Positions 19,701-33,980 are shown, counted from the first letter of the stretch. The stretch: 64,000 nt of DNA from Crocodylus rhombifer (GCA_038503035.1 JAVSML010024626.1:186001-250000), one strand, 5' to 3'. Numbers and translations are program-made. Notes: generated from the sequence alone by a model not told the origin.

Positions 19701-22700
19701 GATGACTGTGTTCAGAATAGATTCTTTTCACAATTTCAATCTTTCCATTTAACAAGGTGTGTAGTAAGCCACCAGCACCATAGGATTTTCAGTCAACTCA
19801 GCTATTATCAGCCAAAGGGCTGAAACAATATTACCACTGTTAAGTGAGCGAACACCCACATGATTCACGAGACAAACCCAAAAATATTAAATAGGAAAGC
19901 ACAGCGCCAAAAACATTTTGACCTGTTGTGGTCTTTTAAGTTCTTTGGAACAGAAGAACTGCTCTATTATTTTTCCAGGCAAGAAATGAATGAAAGAGTT
20001 GGCATTTTCTGAGGAGTGCCTGGCACCTAGAAAAGTCGAGAAGCATTGGGTCCAGCAAAATGATAGGGGAGAATCAACTTGAAATCTAGTCAATTTAAAA
20101 AAAGTAGTTAATTTCAGATACCATACTGGAGATCCTATGTTCATATTTATACATTTTGCCTTTTCTTTTAATAATGACTTTTCCTCTTCTGTTTGCAAAA
20201 CAGGGGAAAATTATACTTAACCTATAAAAGCTTAAGCATATCTAAAGCACCAATGGACTATACGACAACAGCTTAAATATTTAAGTGGTACACAGGCTTA
20301 AGACTTTGCCCAACTGCCTGTGTACAGAATGCTTCAAAATTCAGAGTAAGTAAAGAAATAAGGAAAATATTTTTTGTTTCAAGATAGTTTTTTTAGTTGG
20401 TATTGCTGACAGACAGACATTTTTAAATTGACCACACTCCTTTAAAATAAGCTGATTAGGACAAGTGACCAAGGAATTTGTCAACTGGTTGGATGAAGTA
20501 GATAGCTGTAAGGAGAGAATTTGGGGTGACATGGAAGAAAGGATAAAAGGATTGCTCTCCCTGTACTTTGAGGACAGAATTAAAAAAAAAAAAATACAAT
20601 TGTGATGACTTTAGCTTTTAGAAAAATACTGTCTTTCACACTTACCAGAAAAAGCTATTTAAGTGAGCAATCATGCCTAAGATTCTGGAGTCTTAGCCAG
20701 GTACTTTTAGAATCTAATCAGGCAATTATTTTTTTACCAAAATATTCAGCTACAGTGAAAAATATATATTTCTTCTTTTATTTATATGCAACAAAACGTC
20801 TATGCAAGGCTCTATATGCTTTGAAAAGACAGCTAAAACATCATCATAAAATAATAGAACCAGCAGCTTCTAATTGCTCTGCCATGGAAGTTAGCTAACT
20901 AACATAATATCAGCACATGTACACAATGCACAATGACAAAATTATCCACATGATGACTGTGGAGATATTGTGCTATATAAACCCATAACAGGTGTGATCA
21001 CTTGTGCTTTTTCCAGCAGGATAGGAGTAGCTTAAAACAATTCTATGACCTAGTACTCACAGTATACAAAAATAGAAATTTGTACATAACTGACATTGCA
21101 GCCTCATCTTACATTAACAGCTTTGAGAAGCCAGCTAATTGTTATGAAATAAGAAAGCACACAAAAATTAAGTATTCACTTCTTCATGTATGATTTCCAT
21201 TAAAATACCAAACAGCAGCAGCAAAAGTTTACAACCCCACTTGAGCCTAAAGCTCTACTGAAACCTGACATTGCTGCCAAATGACACATGCACAAAGCAA
21301 CTTGGATTAGTCGCTGTGTTCACCTGCCTACCCAGTTTCAGTACATTAGTTACCACCCAGAATTCTATATTATAATGAATCAGAACAGGTGGCCAAGGTG
21401 TGCTATTTCTTCAGTGACAAAATCGTGCTTCACACTGTTCTTTAACTGACCACCTGTTTTTGTGGGAGAGGGGATGCAGGGCAGGGTGGAACAGAATTAG
21501 AATTTGTGGCGTTTCTTCCTTTAACTTTTAACGGACAAGGGAGGTTTTTTTCCAAGTAGATGCCAGAGCACTCAGAGTTTGTAAAAGGCATTTGTTGTTA
21601 TGTTTATCTTGAAATAAATATTTTAAATAACTTGTGATAATAAAGATCTTTAGGCTCAGACGTTGCATAAAACTAAAAGAAGTCATCCTGTAAATAAAAA
21701 TGCAAGGGCTGCATCTGCCTATGCATTTACACAATGCTCAGCAGAACAGAGTGAAATGCTGGATTGGATACTACTGTACCACTACTACTATAGATATTAA
21801 TTATTATAATAACAACATTAATGCTAGTGTTCATTTGAGTAACACTGACAGCCAATAATGCTCTTCTGAAAAAAAATGACAATGCTATTACTAGGCATAC
21901 AAGAAAAAGCTTAAAGCCAGAATTCATGACCAAGTCTGTTGCTCACGGGAAAAATTCATAGATAATCACTAGAGATTATTTTATTTTAAGAAGTCCTCAA
22001 ATCCTTTAATGGGTGACATTTTTGCTTCAATTACAAGAGGACAGAGTGCTGCAAATTCTTAAATTTAAAAGATCCATGGTAAGACAGCTTGGCATTTGTC
22101 TTGCTTCATTCTGCCATAACACATTTGGATCAGATACCCAATTTTACAGCAAATGTTTGACCTTTATAATTAGCATCAGTTGTTTAACATGGAGAACAGC
22201 AGCAGAATAAAGATGCATCTTTTCAAGGCGGGGTGCTTAAAATATCCTACTTTAAAATTCTACACAGACATTTATATTCTATTTGACATAACATCAGTTA
22301 GGATTTACTCTGCCTAGAAACTAATTATGACTTTCTTGTAAGTTCATTTACAAAGCCTTTGATGAAGATGGAGAGCTGCCACATATGCTTTAATCTTCCT
22401 ATCTCTCTGAATGGAATTCAGTCTTAACAAACACAATGACTCTTTCTCTCTCACTGTTTTAATTCATAGAAAGTTATACTCCATGGTTTGGAAAGAGCTG
22501 TTGAAAAGAATATGGGTAAATGTCTACTTTCAGTTAGTCACATGGAACCCCCTTGGCTTTGTTGTGCTCGTATGCACTTTGATGGGTTTGCTTTTATTGT
22601 CAGGTGATACTGAAATGCACAACACAGAATCATACATGATACTCTAGCCAGGAGAGGGTATAGGTGTGGCTGTGTAGAAGATTTGAAGGCATATGTAATG

Positions 22701-22829
22701 AAGGTGAAGTGTTGCATTCAAAAAGGAAAAATACCCAAAATATTTTGTGGTATTATTGTTGAAATCTGAAGTCAGAATAAAGAACCTGAAGTGCTAGTGG
22801 GCAGTATGGGAAACTCTGGAATAGACTCT

Positions 22830-23005
22830 GGAGTAGACTCCCCAGACTGGAACAGACTCCCAGCAGGGGTGGTGCAGGCACCTACCCTATAGATCTTCAA
22901 AAGGAGCCTAGATGCGACCCCAGCAGTCTTTCCTGCCCAGAGCAGGGGGGCTGGACCCAATGATCTCAAGAGGTCCCTTCCAGCCCTAAGCTTCTGAGAA
23001 TCTGT
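22830..23005 (+). mobile_element. CR1 LINE 3' end fragment
   Basis: It reads WNRLP-like codons (CTGGAACAGACTCCCAGCAG) and then the CR1 3' UTR, CTGGACCCAATGATCTCAAG and AGGTCCCTTCCAGCCCTAAG. It is strongly 5'-truncated, keeping only about 175 bp. Confidence 0.9.
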
Positions 23006-23149
23006 GAAAGTACTCCTCTATTCAGTGCCTGACAGTCACAGAATGCAGTTTGTGTAAGATGAGTGAGGGCTTGTGTGCAGATGAGTGAGGGCCGATGATG
23101 GATGTTGAAAGACCTGAATGATGTTCTTGATCTTCACGAACTGTTACAG

Positions 23150-23276
23150 GCCTCACCCCTGTACACCCTGCCCCTAAATTCCTATCCTGCTCCCTCCGAG
23201 CCCCACAGGCTAGGTGAAATGGCTCTGCAGGTTGGATTTAGCCTGCAGACCACAGATTTGAGACCCCTGCTTTAGC
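23150..23276. mobile_element. hAT MITE fragment (right end)
   Basis: The right end GATTTGAGACCCCTG is the inverse of a CAGGGGTCTCAAATC terminus, preceded by GCAGGTTGGATTTAGCCTGC, a word typical of these elements. The left end is uncertain (CAGGCCTCACCCCTG near 23149), and I see no target duplication. Confidence 0.55.
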
Positions 23277-26200
23277 ACATTATTTCACAGGAAAGGTAAC
23301 ATACATTGAATGTTTTGTTCAATTCCCATCTTCATTTGCTACAGTGAAATATCATTTGGTCCTTTGAGTAAAAAGGATTACATGTATACTGACCCTTCAT
23401 TTTTCCTATTTGTGCCAAATCAAACTGCTGAAGTTGCAACTTTGATGTGTGCACATTCTTATTTCTTCTACTGAAAAGATAATGCAGTGAAATAGACAAT
23501 TATTTCACAGCAGTAATGATTTTATCAGTATTTACCTGTTCTCGTCACATGGGTTTACTTTTCCAAAGATGCCCCTATTAATCAAAATTATAAGGTGGCC
23601 TTCAGTGTCACATTAAATACATATATTCTCATACAGCAATAGCTATAAATAGACTACTTCTTTTGGTTGTATATTGGTTCTGGTTACAGAGTTTCCTTCT
23701 TTTTAGTTGTAATTAGATGTGCTTTATAGATGGCATGACTTTTTATTAATGCAGGCATGAAATGAACTGCTAGGATGCTTCCAAGATGTTTCCTGGATAC
23801 TTCAAGCATATTGCTAGGTTGCTTCTTAGTTTGCTCACATTTTACAGTTTTCCCCCCACACTCTTCAAATAATTGCATTTCTGTATATGTTTTACAGCAC
23901 TCTGAAGTACTTTCACAGATTTTACTGTCCTCTAATTGCTCTCCTCTTCAATGACTGTGTCCAGGGGACAGGGGGATGCAGGGGAGAAACAGGCTTTTAT
24001 CATATGCCTATGAACAAATATTTGTTTGAGATCCTGAAGAGCTATATGTAGAGGACTAATGATATAAAATACATAAATAACCATAGTTATGTTCAGGACA
24101 TATAATGGTCAGTGACAAGTATTCTTAAATGACCAAAGGTACCTAAACACATGCACATTGAGCATCCTCATGAAAGGCCCTTTAAGGCCTGATTTTTTTT
24201 TCATAGGATGGGAGCCAAACATTTGCACAAATTGAATTTTGTCTTTGTATAGGTATTTGTTATATTCTAAGAGTTCCCAAGTTGCTTGCAAAGGCTACGT
24301 GTTATTTGTTACAGAGAGGAAGGATGACATGCCTATACACTGTTTTTTTTCAGTTTATATGTTAAGAAATTAAACAGATGACACATGCAAGTGGAGTCAA
24401 TGCAACTTAAAAGGCATGTTCCTTATTGTTTTGCAGATCTGCCCAGAAGATTACTGTGAGAATGGTGAGACAAGGTTCTTTGGAAAATCTCCAAACTGTT
24501 TTTACAGCTATATTTATACAGTTAGGTTTAATACGGTACTTCATAAAACCTAAAATTATTTCATTACCTTTGTTTAAGCACCAATTTTGTGATCACTTCG
24601 TGCCACCACACTCTCCTGTATTGTAATTCATTCTGAGAACTACAATGGACTATAAAAAAACTACAGTTAAAGTGGGAAAGGGATACCTTCTAAGTGCTTT
24701 TCCTGTAACAACTTTTCTTTTTCTTAAGCCCCCTTCCCTTTTCTTTTTTTAAACAGCAGCTTCTCCAAAACTTGGACTTCTTACAGATTTCAAGAAATTC
24801 CACAGAAAGGAACTCTTCAACACTGACAGAAAGGGAGATACCGGCAAAGGTGCATAACGGAATAAGTGCAGATGCTACAGCTACTTGATCTGTTGTATTT
24901 TCCTCAGATGCACATGTGAGCTCTAATTAGAGCATGTGTACTTTGGTCTGCATTAAGCCTTTCTGGTGCTTCTTTATGACTGGAGTGTTTAAAATTTCGA
25001 AACATGATGCAGTAATATGAAAAACATGGACTTAGCAAAATCACTGCCAACTGTGGTAGCTGCTGGTGCCATTAGGTCTCAGAACCAGGTGTGATTTACA
25101 GGCCTGTGACAATGTCTTACCACCAAACATCAGAAGCCATTGACCACAAGCAGTTGCCCAGGAGCCCTGCATCCTCAGAGCAATCTTTTATTGTAAGCAC
25201 TTGGAATATATACTCAACAATGAATACTGTTGCCCACCCCCACCCCTAAAAATGAGATGACATTAAGTACAATCCGTCTGATTTGTTAATCATGCTAGAA
25301 GTCTCGCATGTTTTTCACCATTTGTATATTATATGTTCCTGTTAGGCTGCTGTCCCACCCCATCCAGCTGGTAGAGCATAATACTGCATCTTGGTTCCTC
25401 TGGCAGCTTTTCCTGACAAGTATGATGATTTATAGCCAAGTCTTTTGCCCCAAATCATTATGAAAGTTCAATGCCCCTTCCTACCCCCACCACCATAGCA
25501 CAGACCAAAACCATAGCCACAAAACAGAATCAGAATAAACGAGTCCTGAAAAAACTCAAATACAGTCTAGACCTTCCTTCCCTACAGGGAGGCTCCAACC
25601 ACCCATGGTCCTAACTCAGTTCCTGGATCCAGCCAGGCACACATTCCCTAGACAGAAAAGTTGAACAGTGCCCCTTCCAGTGAGACTGCCAAAGCCACCT
25701 CCATTTTAGCTACTTCCCGCCTGGCCAGCCACCCACTTCAGATGCACATTTGAGTCCTACTATGCTTACCACCACTTTTTAATCCTTTCCAGCCAGTAAG
25801 CTGTTTTATACTCCAAACACAGAAACGATGTCATTGTATATATATTACACACACAGTCACTCTATACATTTTTCCATGTCTCTCCTACCCAAGTTAAATA
25901 GCAACTCCCTTTGGAAAGACATTTGAAAGATTATTTTTATATAATGACTAATTCCTATGCAAAGTATGTCCCTGAATCTTTAAAAATACAATTCAGAAAC
26001 AAGTTTCTGTTCGGTTCAGGTCCACCTACTTCCACTTAGCATACCTGACTCCTACATCATCGTGTGGGAAAGACATACAGTGGCAATGTACCTAGAGCTC
26101 TCTTCACCATTATCATCAGGTTACATTTGTTTGTTCTCTATACAAAAAAACCTTTGTTTTAATAATAATTTCATCATAAGGAGCACAGACAAATTCCTGT

Positions 26201-27504
26201 CTTATTAAAGTCAAAGTTTTCCTATCAAATCCAGTGAAGGAAGGGAGGTATACCAATCTAACCAATGAGAAACAGTTTCCTCCCAAGTATTTTCCTGGGT
26301 ATAAGTGAGATTATCTGTGAAGTAAGAACATGAATGAGGCTGGACAAAGCAGCTTTTATCCTATATGAAAATAAAAGACAGCACTTCCCTGGAGGGCATA
26401 AATCAGAGCTCTTGCCTTTTGAAGGAGTGACATTCATTTTTAACTGAAAGCAATATTAAAGCGACTTTGACAGCATTAAGTCTCTGAACCATACAAAAAT
26501 GTAGCCCTTATGTCTAATCTGTGTAGGATGAAAGATACTAGTCAAAATTAACCCCGGGATACAGTAAATGTGTTAAATCATCAATGAGTGTCTCAAGTAT
26601 TAACATGCATCCATGTTTCCAGAGCATTTCTGGTTTCAGTTTGAATTTCAGTGACTAAGTAGCTGGTCCAATAAAAGTTACCACATAAAAACTTGCCTCG
26701 ATGACATGCTTCACATTTTTCATCAATCAGATTTAGAGATTAACAAATTACAGGCCTAAACAAGCATATCCTGAATCTTAATGATGAAAAAGTAAAATAT
26801 TAACCTTGTGTGCACAAGCGATTTTTCCAAAACAGCTGTTCCAGACTTCCACGTTCCAGCCTCTGTGTATAATTAAGGGGAGAAGGGGAGAAAACAAGCC
26901 ACAAAACTACTGGTGAAGAACTCATGTAAAAGCAGTAATGTTGCTTGGAGCCAGACTGTCAGATGGACAAGTTGAAACATCCTGCAGTTACTCCATAATA
27001 TTTTTGCTTCAGGCATTGCTCTGATTGTTTTTGAAAAAGGACGGTCCAAACTGGTTAGAATGACATTCTCCTTAAAAAGTGACAAGAGCCGTCAGCATGA
27101 ATTCCATAAGAATTCCATTTAAAAAATTAAATTATTTTTCAATTTGCTCAGTTTACACATACTAAAAAGTAAATTTAAGAAAATGTTAACTGCAAAATGA
27201 GCCTGGAATTTGAAAATTCAACTGTTCTTCCTGGCTAACGAGTCACCTCACAGTCAGCAAGACATATCAGACTTTCATTTACATCTATGGAACCCAATGT
27301 CTTCAGCAGAACCAAAAAGGTGGCAGAATTTGTTCTTATCACAATTTCACTAATAATTTAGTTAAATGACTAACAAGTCAAAATAAACTCCAGCTCAGTT
27401 TCCCATAAGAAGTGCTAAAAGGAGTCAAAACAATTCACCTTATTTTGCCCCCTCCCCGCAAGTAGAGAGGACTTACTGTGCCACAGTTTATTGCTTCCAG
27501 GCAC

Positions 27505-27853
27505 CATGTTTACATGTGTGCCCAGGATCGCAGCACATTGAGCTGGGTCAGAGCAGCCCTGGCTGGCAGGAAATATGCAGCGTCAGCCTGCCAGTCTGGG
27601 GCTGCTCCAACCCAGCTCAACACACTGTGGGAGGGCTGGCTGGGGCACAAGGGCACTTCAGTCCAGGGCTAGCCTGCAGACAGTCTGCACACCGAAACAT
27701 CCTCGTGCCCCAGTCAGCTGTGTTTGCATCTACACCTGAGGTGCTGCAGAGTAAAAAACTTTGCAGCAGGATAGTACTTATATTTATAGGTACTACCCTG
27801 GCGTAGAGTTGATTAGTTTCCTGTGGCCTAATAGGGCCACATATGTAGACACG
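27505..27853. mobile_element. MITE candidate with GTGTCTACAT-type ends
   Basis: The left end CATGTTTACATGTGTGCCC and the inverted right end CGTGTCTACATATGTGGCCC match over most bases. They resemble the ends of the element at 15727-15967. The interior is GC-rich. I found no target duplication, so the limits are provisional. Confidence 0.5.
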
Positions 27854-29369
27854 AGACGGTTTTCAGCAGAGCCAATTAGTCTACCCTAAATTTGAAGTCT
27901 AACCTATCCCCAGATCTGTCTTAATTCACCTAACTATGCTGATCAAAAAAGCCAGAATTCTGCCCAAAAAACCATGTGGTATTTGTAAATAGTATTTCAT
28001 GCAATTCCTTTCCCCAGGGATAACTGATGCTGTGAACACAGGACTTACCCATTTCTACTACATCTGTTACAAGTATAGTTTTATTTAATACAGCTACTTT
28101 TGGAAAGGTTTGGGTTTTTTTAAGATAGCTGTCAAACTCAATATCTACTCACACTGTCTTCTCTTATGTGCTGTATAACAATGAAGGTAATTTGCCTATC
28201 TGGTAGAGATTTCTACTTTCCCTCTTTTTAGTTTCCCAAATTCCCCTACACTACTTCTTGTGACAGGATATGCTACTCCCCTGGGTCCTGAGAGGGACAG
28301 AAGAGTGACTGAGTTACAAGGATCCACGGCCAAGATTCTCTATGATAGGACATGAGTTAAATCAGCATAACTACAAAAAACAGGATAGGTGGAAGAACGG
28401 TCTCTACTTACTGGTAAGAACCAACTACCCTGTAACACTCTTGCAATACATTGGCATAAACAAACCTGCAGCTTCTTCCAGCCCTGTTATTCCATTAGGT
28501 ATCACAATGCTCAAACTAAGGGAATTGTTATGCATGAGCAAGGAATACAAGAGCAGGCCCAATACCTGTGTTCACTTACTTTTCATAATGCCACCATAGG
28601 CAGTGCAGATATGTTAAGCTCTTTTCTGATCAGTAACCTATCCCTGGCTGTCAGTCTGACTCTAGCAATTAGCTGCTTCCCGCCCCCCTTTTTCTCTCCC
28701 TCCAACACAGATAAAGTGTTCTGCCTTAGGGACTGCCAATATTTCCCAGTGAAACGGAGGTTATTTCCTACAATTCCTGGAATCCTGAAAAATTCTCTTA
28801 CACAGAAAACTGAAGCAATTCAGCAAGATTCTCTCTCAAAATGGTCAGCTAAGACACTGAAAATAACTTGCATTTTAAAATTTTAGGTCACATAAAATGG
28901 AGAAAGAGTTAAAAAAGCAAGATTCAATTCAGTAAATGCTTTTTCCTTCATATTCAGATATTTCCAACTGTCCACTTCACACCAATTTCTGTATCCCCTT
29001 AAAATGCTGAGGATCATATTTGAAAATTAGTTCAACAATCTCCAACCCCATCCCAGAAAACAAGAGCCAGAGAATGGTAAACTATAATATGAATTTAGGG
29101 AGAAGTCACTTGGAAAAGCTCACAAGCACAAGTAACTCAACACATGTGTAGCCCACACTAGTAGTGAAGACAAAGACATTCCCTTATAGTCAGATCATAA
29201 GGTGTGTAAAACCATTACACTGTTTTCAGCAGAATTGTTTGTGTTCAGTAGAAATGTTTAGTGTTCAATTGTTCACAACACTTGGGCTAGACTAAAAATG
29301 ACTGTGTTATTAACCTTGTATTATATGAGCTGTAAATGTAGTGTGATAGGGATTGATAAGGTTTAATGA

Positions 29370-30460
29370 ATGCTTGTACATTCACCCAAGCAATAGAATC
29401 TCCCTTGCTGTCCTCCAGGCATCCCAGTGTGCACTGCTCCCCACCCCCAGTGAAGAGGGACAGTCTGCAACTCAACCAGACTCCCCCGCTCTGGCTGAAT
29501 CACAGACCAAACTCCTCCCTCTGTCAGCACCATGGCTGGAAAAGCCCAGCCCCTCTCCTGGCCCAGGGGCTGTGCAGCTGTCAACCCTCACTGCCTCCTG
29601 ACCTTGAGCAAGTGGGGAAAAGCCACCTACCAACACCCCCTAGACTCGACAGCAACTCAGGGGCACATCAAAGCCAGCATCCACAGCCTCACATATGGGT
29701 CTTTGCAACACTTTAAGCCAGTGCATGTGGGGCTGCAGGCAGAATAGATTTCCTGCGGCAGGATAGATTTCCCTTCTACACCACATCAGAGTCCTGTGCC
29801 TATAACTCCACACATGGAGCGTCAGGCATCAGCTTGAAGTGCTGCACAATGGGCAGCACCCCTACACAACACTTTACAGTCCCACACCCGCAGCCCCATG
29901 TGCAGGGCTGAGGGCACTGGCTTTTCAAGTGCTGCATAAGAGAGAAGCTTTACCCTACAGGGCTGGAGAGCCTGGAGCTCCAGCTGCAGTAGCAGAGATT
30001 CTGTGGCCAGATCTTTCCATGGAAGCAGCCTGCACCCCAGTGAGAGCTGACAGCCCCAGCCCTTCTCTCTCCTCTAACAGGAACAAACCTGATTCAGCCC
30101 CACTGGGAACAGAGCCCCTAACCCAACCTGCGAGCCCCTGACCCTGACCAGATTCTCCTGACCTGCGCTGGAACTGGGTCCCTCCAGAGGGGTAGGGACC
30201 CATTGGGTTGCTGGAGGGGTAATTGACAGACTTGACAAGAAAGCAGATCTTCTCTGGGTCTGCTGTCTAATAGCCTGAGAGCTGAGATAGGAGTGTTTTG
30301 AGAAGGGGGTACACAGCTCTTTAGGACCACTAGTCAATCAGCCCTAACCTGTGCCCTAGGCTGCTGTCACCTGTCTCCTGGCAGGCTGCAGAGCCTGCAA
30401 GCATGCTTGCACTGGGGGCTGCTGGCTGGGTGCCATCAGCAGGGCAGTCAGTTGGCAGGA
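29370..30460. other. GC-rich block of unknown nature
   Basis: About 1.1 kb of elevated GC with overlapping open frames on both strands (up to about 116 codons). I see no conserved domain, clear splice sites or terminal repeats. It is probably an old unrecognised repeat. A CpG-island promoter seems unlikely, because CG dinucleotides are sparse. Confidence 0.45.
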
Positions 30461-30945
30461 TGAATGCTTAAACACAATTCTATTGGTAGGTTTTTCAATC
30501 TCTTCAACTGAACTGCTTATCTTCCACTGGTTCATTTGAATGCATGCACCCACCCAGAGCTGGTTAAATCACTCAGTAACACTGAAGCTAATAATTGTAC
30601 ACCAATTTACACCAGCTGAGGGGGGATCCAACTGTTTGCTCTAGTGCCTCTTTACAAAAGCCAGCAGCTTTCAAGAGAGCTTTCCATTTGCTTTCCCAGC
30701 CAGAAGTAACATGCTAAGACAGCAGGAGAGCGTGAGGTTAAGAATGTTAAAAGAGATAAAATGATGTCAGCAGGACAGAGTCGTAGGACCCCCTGTGGTG
30801 GGTCTGCTCTTTTCTAGAGATATAAAAATAAAGTAGCTAGGCTAAAACTCTTGAAAAATATTAACCATTCTGAATGTTACATTTCCTGCCTACTCTTCCT
30901 GCAATGTACAGTACATTTCTTTTATAGTTTCATAGTACTTTCATA

Positions 30946-33190
30946 GTTTCTAGGGTCGGAAGAGACCTGAGCAGATCATCAAGTCCGACCCCCTGCCACA
31001 GCAGGAAAGAGTACTGGGGTCAAACGACCCCAGCAAGATGTTCATCTAACCTCCTCTTAAACACCCCCAGGTAGGAGCCTGCACCACTTCTCTTGGAAGT
31101 TGGTTCCAGACCCTAGCTGCCCTGACCGTGAAGTAGCGCCTCCTGATGTCTAATCTGAATCTACCCTCTGCCAGCTTGTGACCATTATTCCTGGTCACCC
31201 TTGGCGGTGCTCAGGGGAACAGGGACTCCCCCAATGCCTGCTGATCCCCCCTGACTAGTTTATAACAGGCCACAAGATCCCCCCTCAGCCTTCTCTTTTC
31301 GAGGCTGAACAGGTTCAGGTCCCGTAGCCTCTCCTCATAGGGCCTGCCCTGTTGTCCCCTGATCATGCGAGTGGCCTCCTCTGGACCCTCTCCATGCTGT
31401 CGACATCCCTCCTGAAGTGTGGCGCCCAGAACTGGACGCAGTACTCCAACTACGGCCTGACCAGTGCCACATAGAGGGGGAGGATCACCTCTTTGGACCT
31501 GCTCGAGATGCATCTATGGATTCACAACAAGGTGTGGTTGGCCTTCCTAACTGCCTCTCCACACTGCCGGCCCATGTTCATCTTGGAGTCAATGATGACC
31601 CCAAGATCCTTTTCTGCCTCCAAGCTGACAAGAGGGGAGTTCCCTAACCTGTAGGCATGGTGCCGGTTGTTCCTCCCGAGGTGCATCACCTTGCACTTGT
31701 CTGTGTTAAAACCCATCCTATTCTCGTCCGCCCACCCTTGTAACCTGTCTAGGTCTGATTGTAGCCTGTTGCATCCTTCCAGTGTGCCCACGTCCCCCCA
31801 CATCTTAGTGTCATCAGCAAATTTGAACAGGGTGCTTTTTAGCCCCTCGTCCAAATCACTGATGAAGATGTTGAACAGTGCGGGCCTGAGGACCGAGCCC
31901 TGCGGAACCCCACTACCCACATCCCTCCAGGTTGAGAAGGACCCGTCCACTACCACCCTCTGGGTGTGGCCCTCCAGCCAGTTGGCGACCCATTTGACTG
32001 TGTGGGTGTCTACACCACAGCCCCTCAGTTTCTTAATGAGAACGGGGTGAGAGACAGTGTCAAAAGCCTTCCGGAAGTCCAGGAAGACTATATCCACTGC
32101 TACCCATGCATCTAATGATCTGGTGATCTGATCGTAAAAGGCCACCAGGTTGGTCTCACAGGACCTGCCACTGATGAACCCATGTTGGTTGCCCCTAAGC
32201 ATGTAGTCCCCTGCTGGCCCCTCCTGGATGTGTGCCAGCATAATTTTCTCAAACAGCTTGCCTAGGATCGAGGTAAGACTAACCGGCCTATAGTTTCCCG
32301 GGTCCTCCTTCCTGCCTTTTTTGAAGATGGGGACCACGTTGGCCCTCTTCCAGTCCTCTGGTACCTCACCAGAGCACCACGAGTGCTCGTAAAGCCGTGC
32401 CAGGGGACTTGCAATGACCTCGGCCAGTTCCTTTAGAACTCTAGGGTGGAGATCATCCGGACCAGCTGACTTGAATATGTCCAACCCCTCCAGAAGCTCC
32501 CTAACTAAATCCTCGCTAACCCGTGGCCCAGGTGTGCCTCCCCCGGGGCCCGAGGGCAGCCCAGCAGGGAGGCTGTTCTGGTCCCTACTTAGGAAGATGG
32601 AGGCAAAGAAATCGTTAAACATGTTAGCTTTGCCGTCTGGTGTGACGACCAAGTTTCCCAACGCATCCTGCAAGGGCCCCACATTACCCGGGACCTTCTT
32701 TTTACCCCCTATGTAGTTAAAAAAGGACTTCTTATTGTCCTTAATCTGGGAAGCTAGTCCCAGTTCCATCTCTGCCTTGGCCTTCCTAACTACCCCCCTA
32801 CATCCCCAAGCAACTACAGAATAGTCCTCCCTGGTGATGACCCCTTCTTTCCATTGGGTGTAAGCCTCCTTTTTAGCAAGGAGACATTCCCGGATGCTTT
32901 TGGTGAGCCATGGAGGCTTGTGTGCTCTCCTGCTCCCTTTGATCCTCGTTGGGATTACCTTCCTTTGGGCTTGGAGGATCGTCTCCTTAAGGAGTGACCA
33001 CTCTCCTTGGACACCTGGCTCCCCTCCCCTCCGGGACCTCAGCGCTTCACCAACTATCCTCCTTAGCTCGTTGAAGTTTGCCCTCCTAAAATCTAGGCCC
33101 ACTGCCTTACTGCATGCCTTTGCCACCTTGCGCTGGATGGTGAATTCCAGCAGGCGATGATCAGCAGATTTTATTGCTGCCAATTTAAGA
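30946..33190 (-). mobile_element. CR1 LINE, 2.2 kb, RT to 3' end
   Basis: The minus-strand copy runs from the last residues of the endonuclease (SADHRLLEF, a changed SDH motif) through the complete RT to the 3' UTR at about 30950 (GTCGGACTTGATGATCTGCT). It is the youngest-looking CR1 in the window, since 553 codons stay open. A nonsense change (Cys to TGA at about 31522, after KANHTLL) and later frameshifts near 31375 inactivate it. Confidence 0.95.
31522..33183 (-). pseudogene. CR1 ORF2 remnant, reverse transcriptase (553 codons)
   Basis: This reverse transcriptase fragment would copy CR1 RNA at a nicked target site. Visible motifs are GPDDLHPRVLKEL (residues 241-253), NYRPVSLTS (297-305), motif A VFLDFRKAFDTVSH (366-379, with Asp369), motif [17 protein letters not shown] (425-440, Arg where relatives have Gly), and motif C KFADDTK (454-460, Asp457 and Asp458). 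All three catalytic aspartates are kept. The endonuclease is missing except for its last residues, and the C-terminal CIHRC...[11 protein letters not shown] segment follows only after a stop codon. CR1 ORF2 is normally about 900-1000 residues, so this is a 5'-truncated, nonsense-terminated copy. Confidence 0.9.
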
Positions 33191-33330
33191 CACCTAGAAC
33201 TCCAGGAGAAAAAATTAACTGCTTATGGAGAAAGAAACTATATTTATGAACAGCCAGATCAGTGCTGGCTGTAATTACCCTCCTAAAAAGTAACATTCGT
33301 GCCACTGTTCCCAATACCTCCATATACTCT

Positions 33331-33590
33331 CAGTTGTTCTCAAACTTTTTAGACTCAAGACACCCCTCAGAAAATGCCAACTCTTAGTTTTCACTCTTTT
33401 TTTAATGCACAAAAAACAGATGAATTCTGTTCCAAAGATCTCAAAAAGAACACATGAAAACAGCAGGTTATCTTGTGAATCATGTTTGCAAATGTAACAG
33501 TGCTAAAATCATGTGGGACCTCTCCAGCACTCTTGAAAGGATCTTAAAGCACATGAGGATGTCACAGCACCCTGGTTCAGAATCACCGCG
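33331..33590. mobile_element. hAT-type MITE candidate
   Basis: The left end CAGTTGTTCTCAAACTTTTT and the right end GGTTCAGAATCACCGCG are diverged inverted partners of the CAGTGGTTCTCAA...TTGAGAACCACTG type. The interior is AT-rich and non-coding. The target duplication is not recognisable. Confidence 0.6.
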
Positions 33591-33980
33591 TTAGGGATAG
33601 TCAGCATTCTGCCTTCACTCACAAACAGCAGCACAGCAACCAAAAATAAAACAAGAAAAAATGGAAGTCTTGCAGGTCTTTCTTCACAATTTTTTTCTTA
33701 TGAAACTATTGCTTACCCCTCTCCCCACTCCATTACTTGCATCACATCTAGAAGTACTGTGCATCTTGCTGCTAAGTTCAAGAGGGCATATTTATTTTGT
33801 CCTTCAATGCACTAATGCGCATCATTTAACTTCGTTAAAATTACACAGCAAGAACTAGCTCAGTGATTATACATACATACTACAAAAGAATAATATATCC
33901 ATGTACATACACTCCACATAGGGACTGATTCTCAGCTTATACTGGTTTAACTCCTTTGGGTACATGCACACATTTGTGCT

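Noticed and set aside
24735..24900. Possible exon after a pyrimidine tract and AAACAG acceptor-like site
   Set aside because: No open frame with recognisable protein, no convincing donor and no similarity to ankyrin repeats in either orientation.
29370..30350. CpG-island promoter or hidden exon
   Set aside because: GC content is raised but CG dinucleotides are sparse, and no frame shows a domain or paired splice sites.
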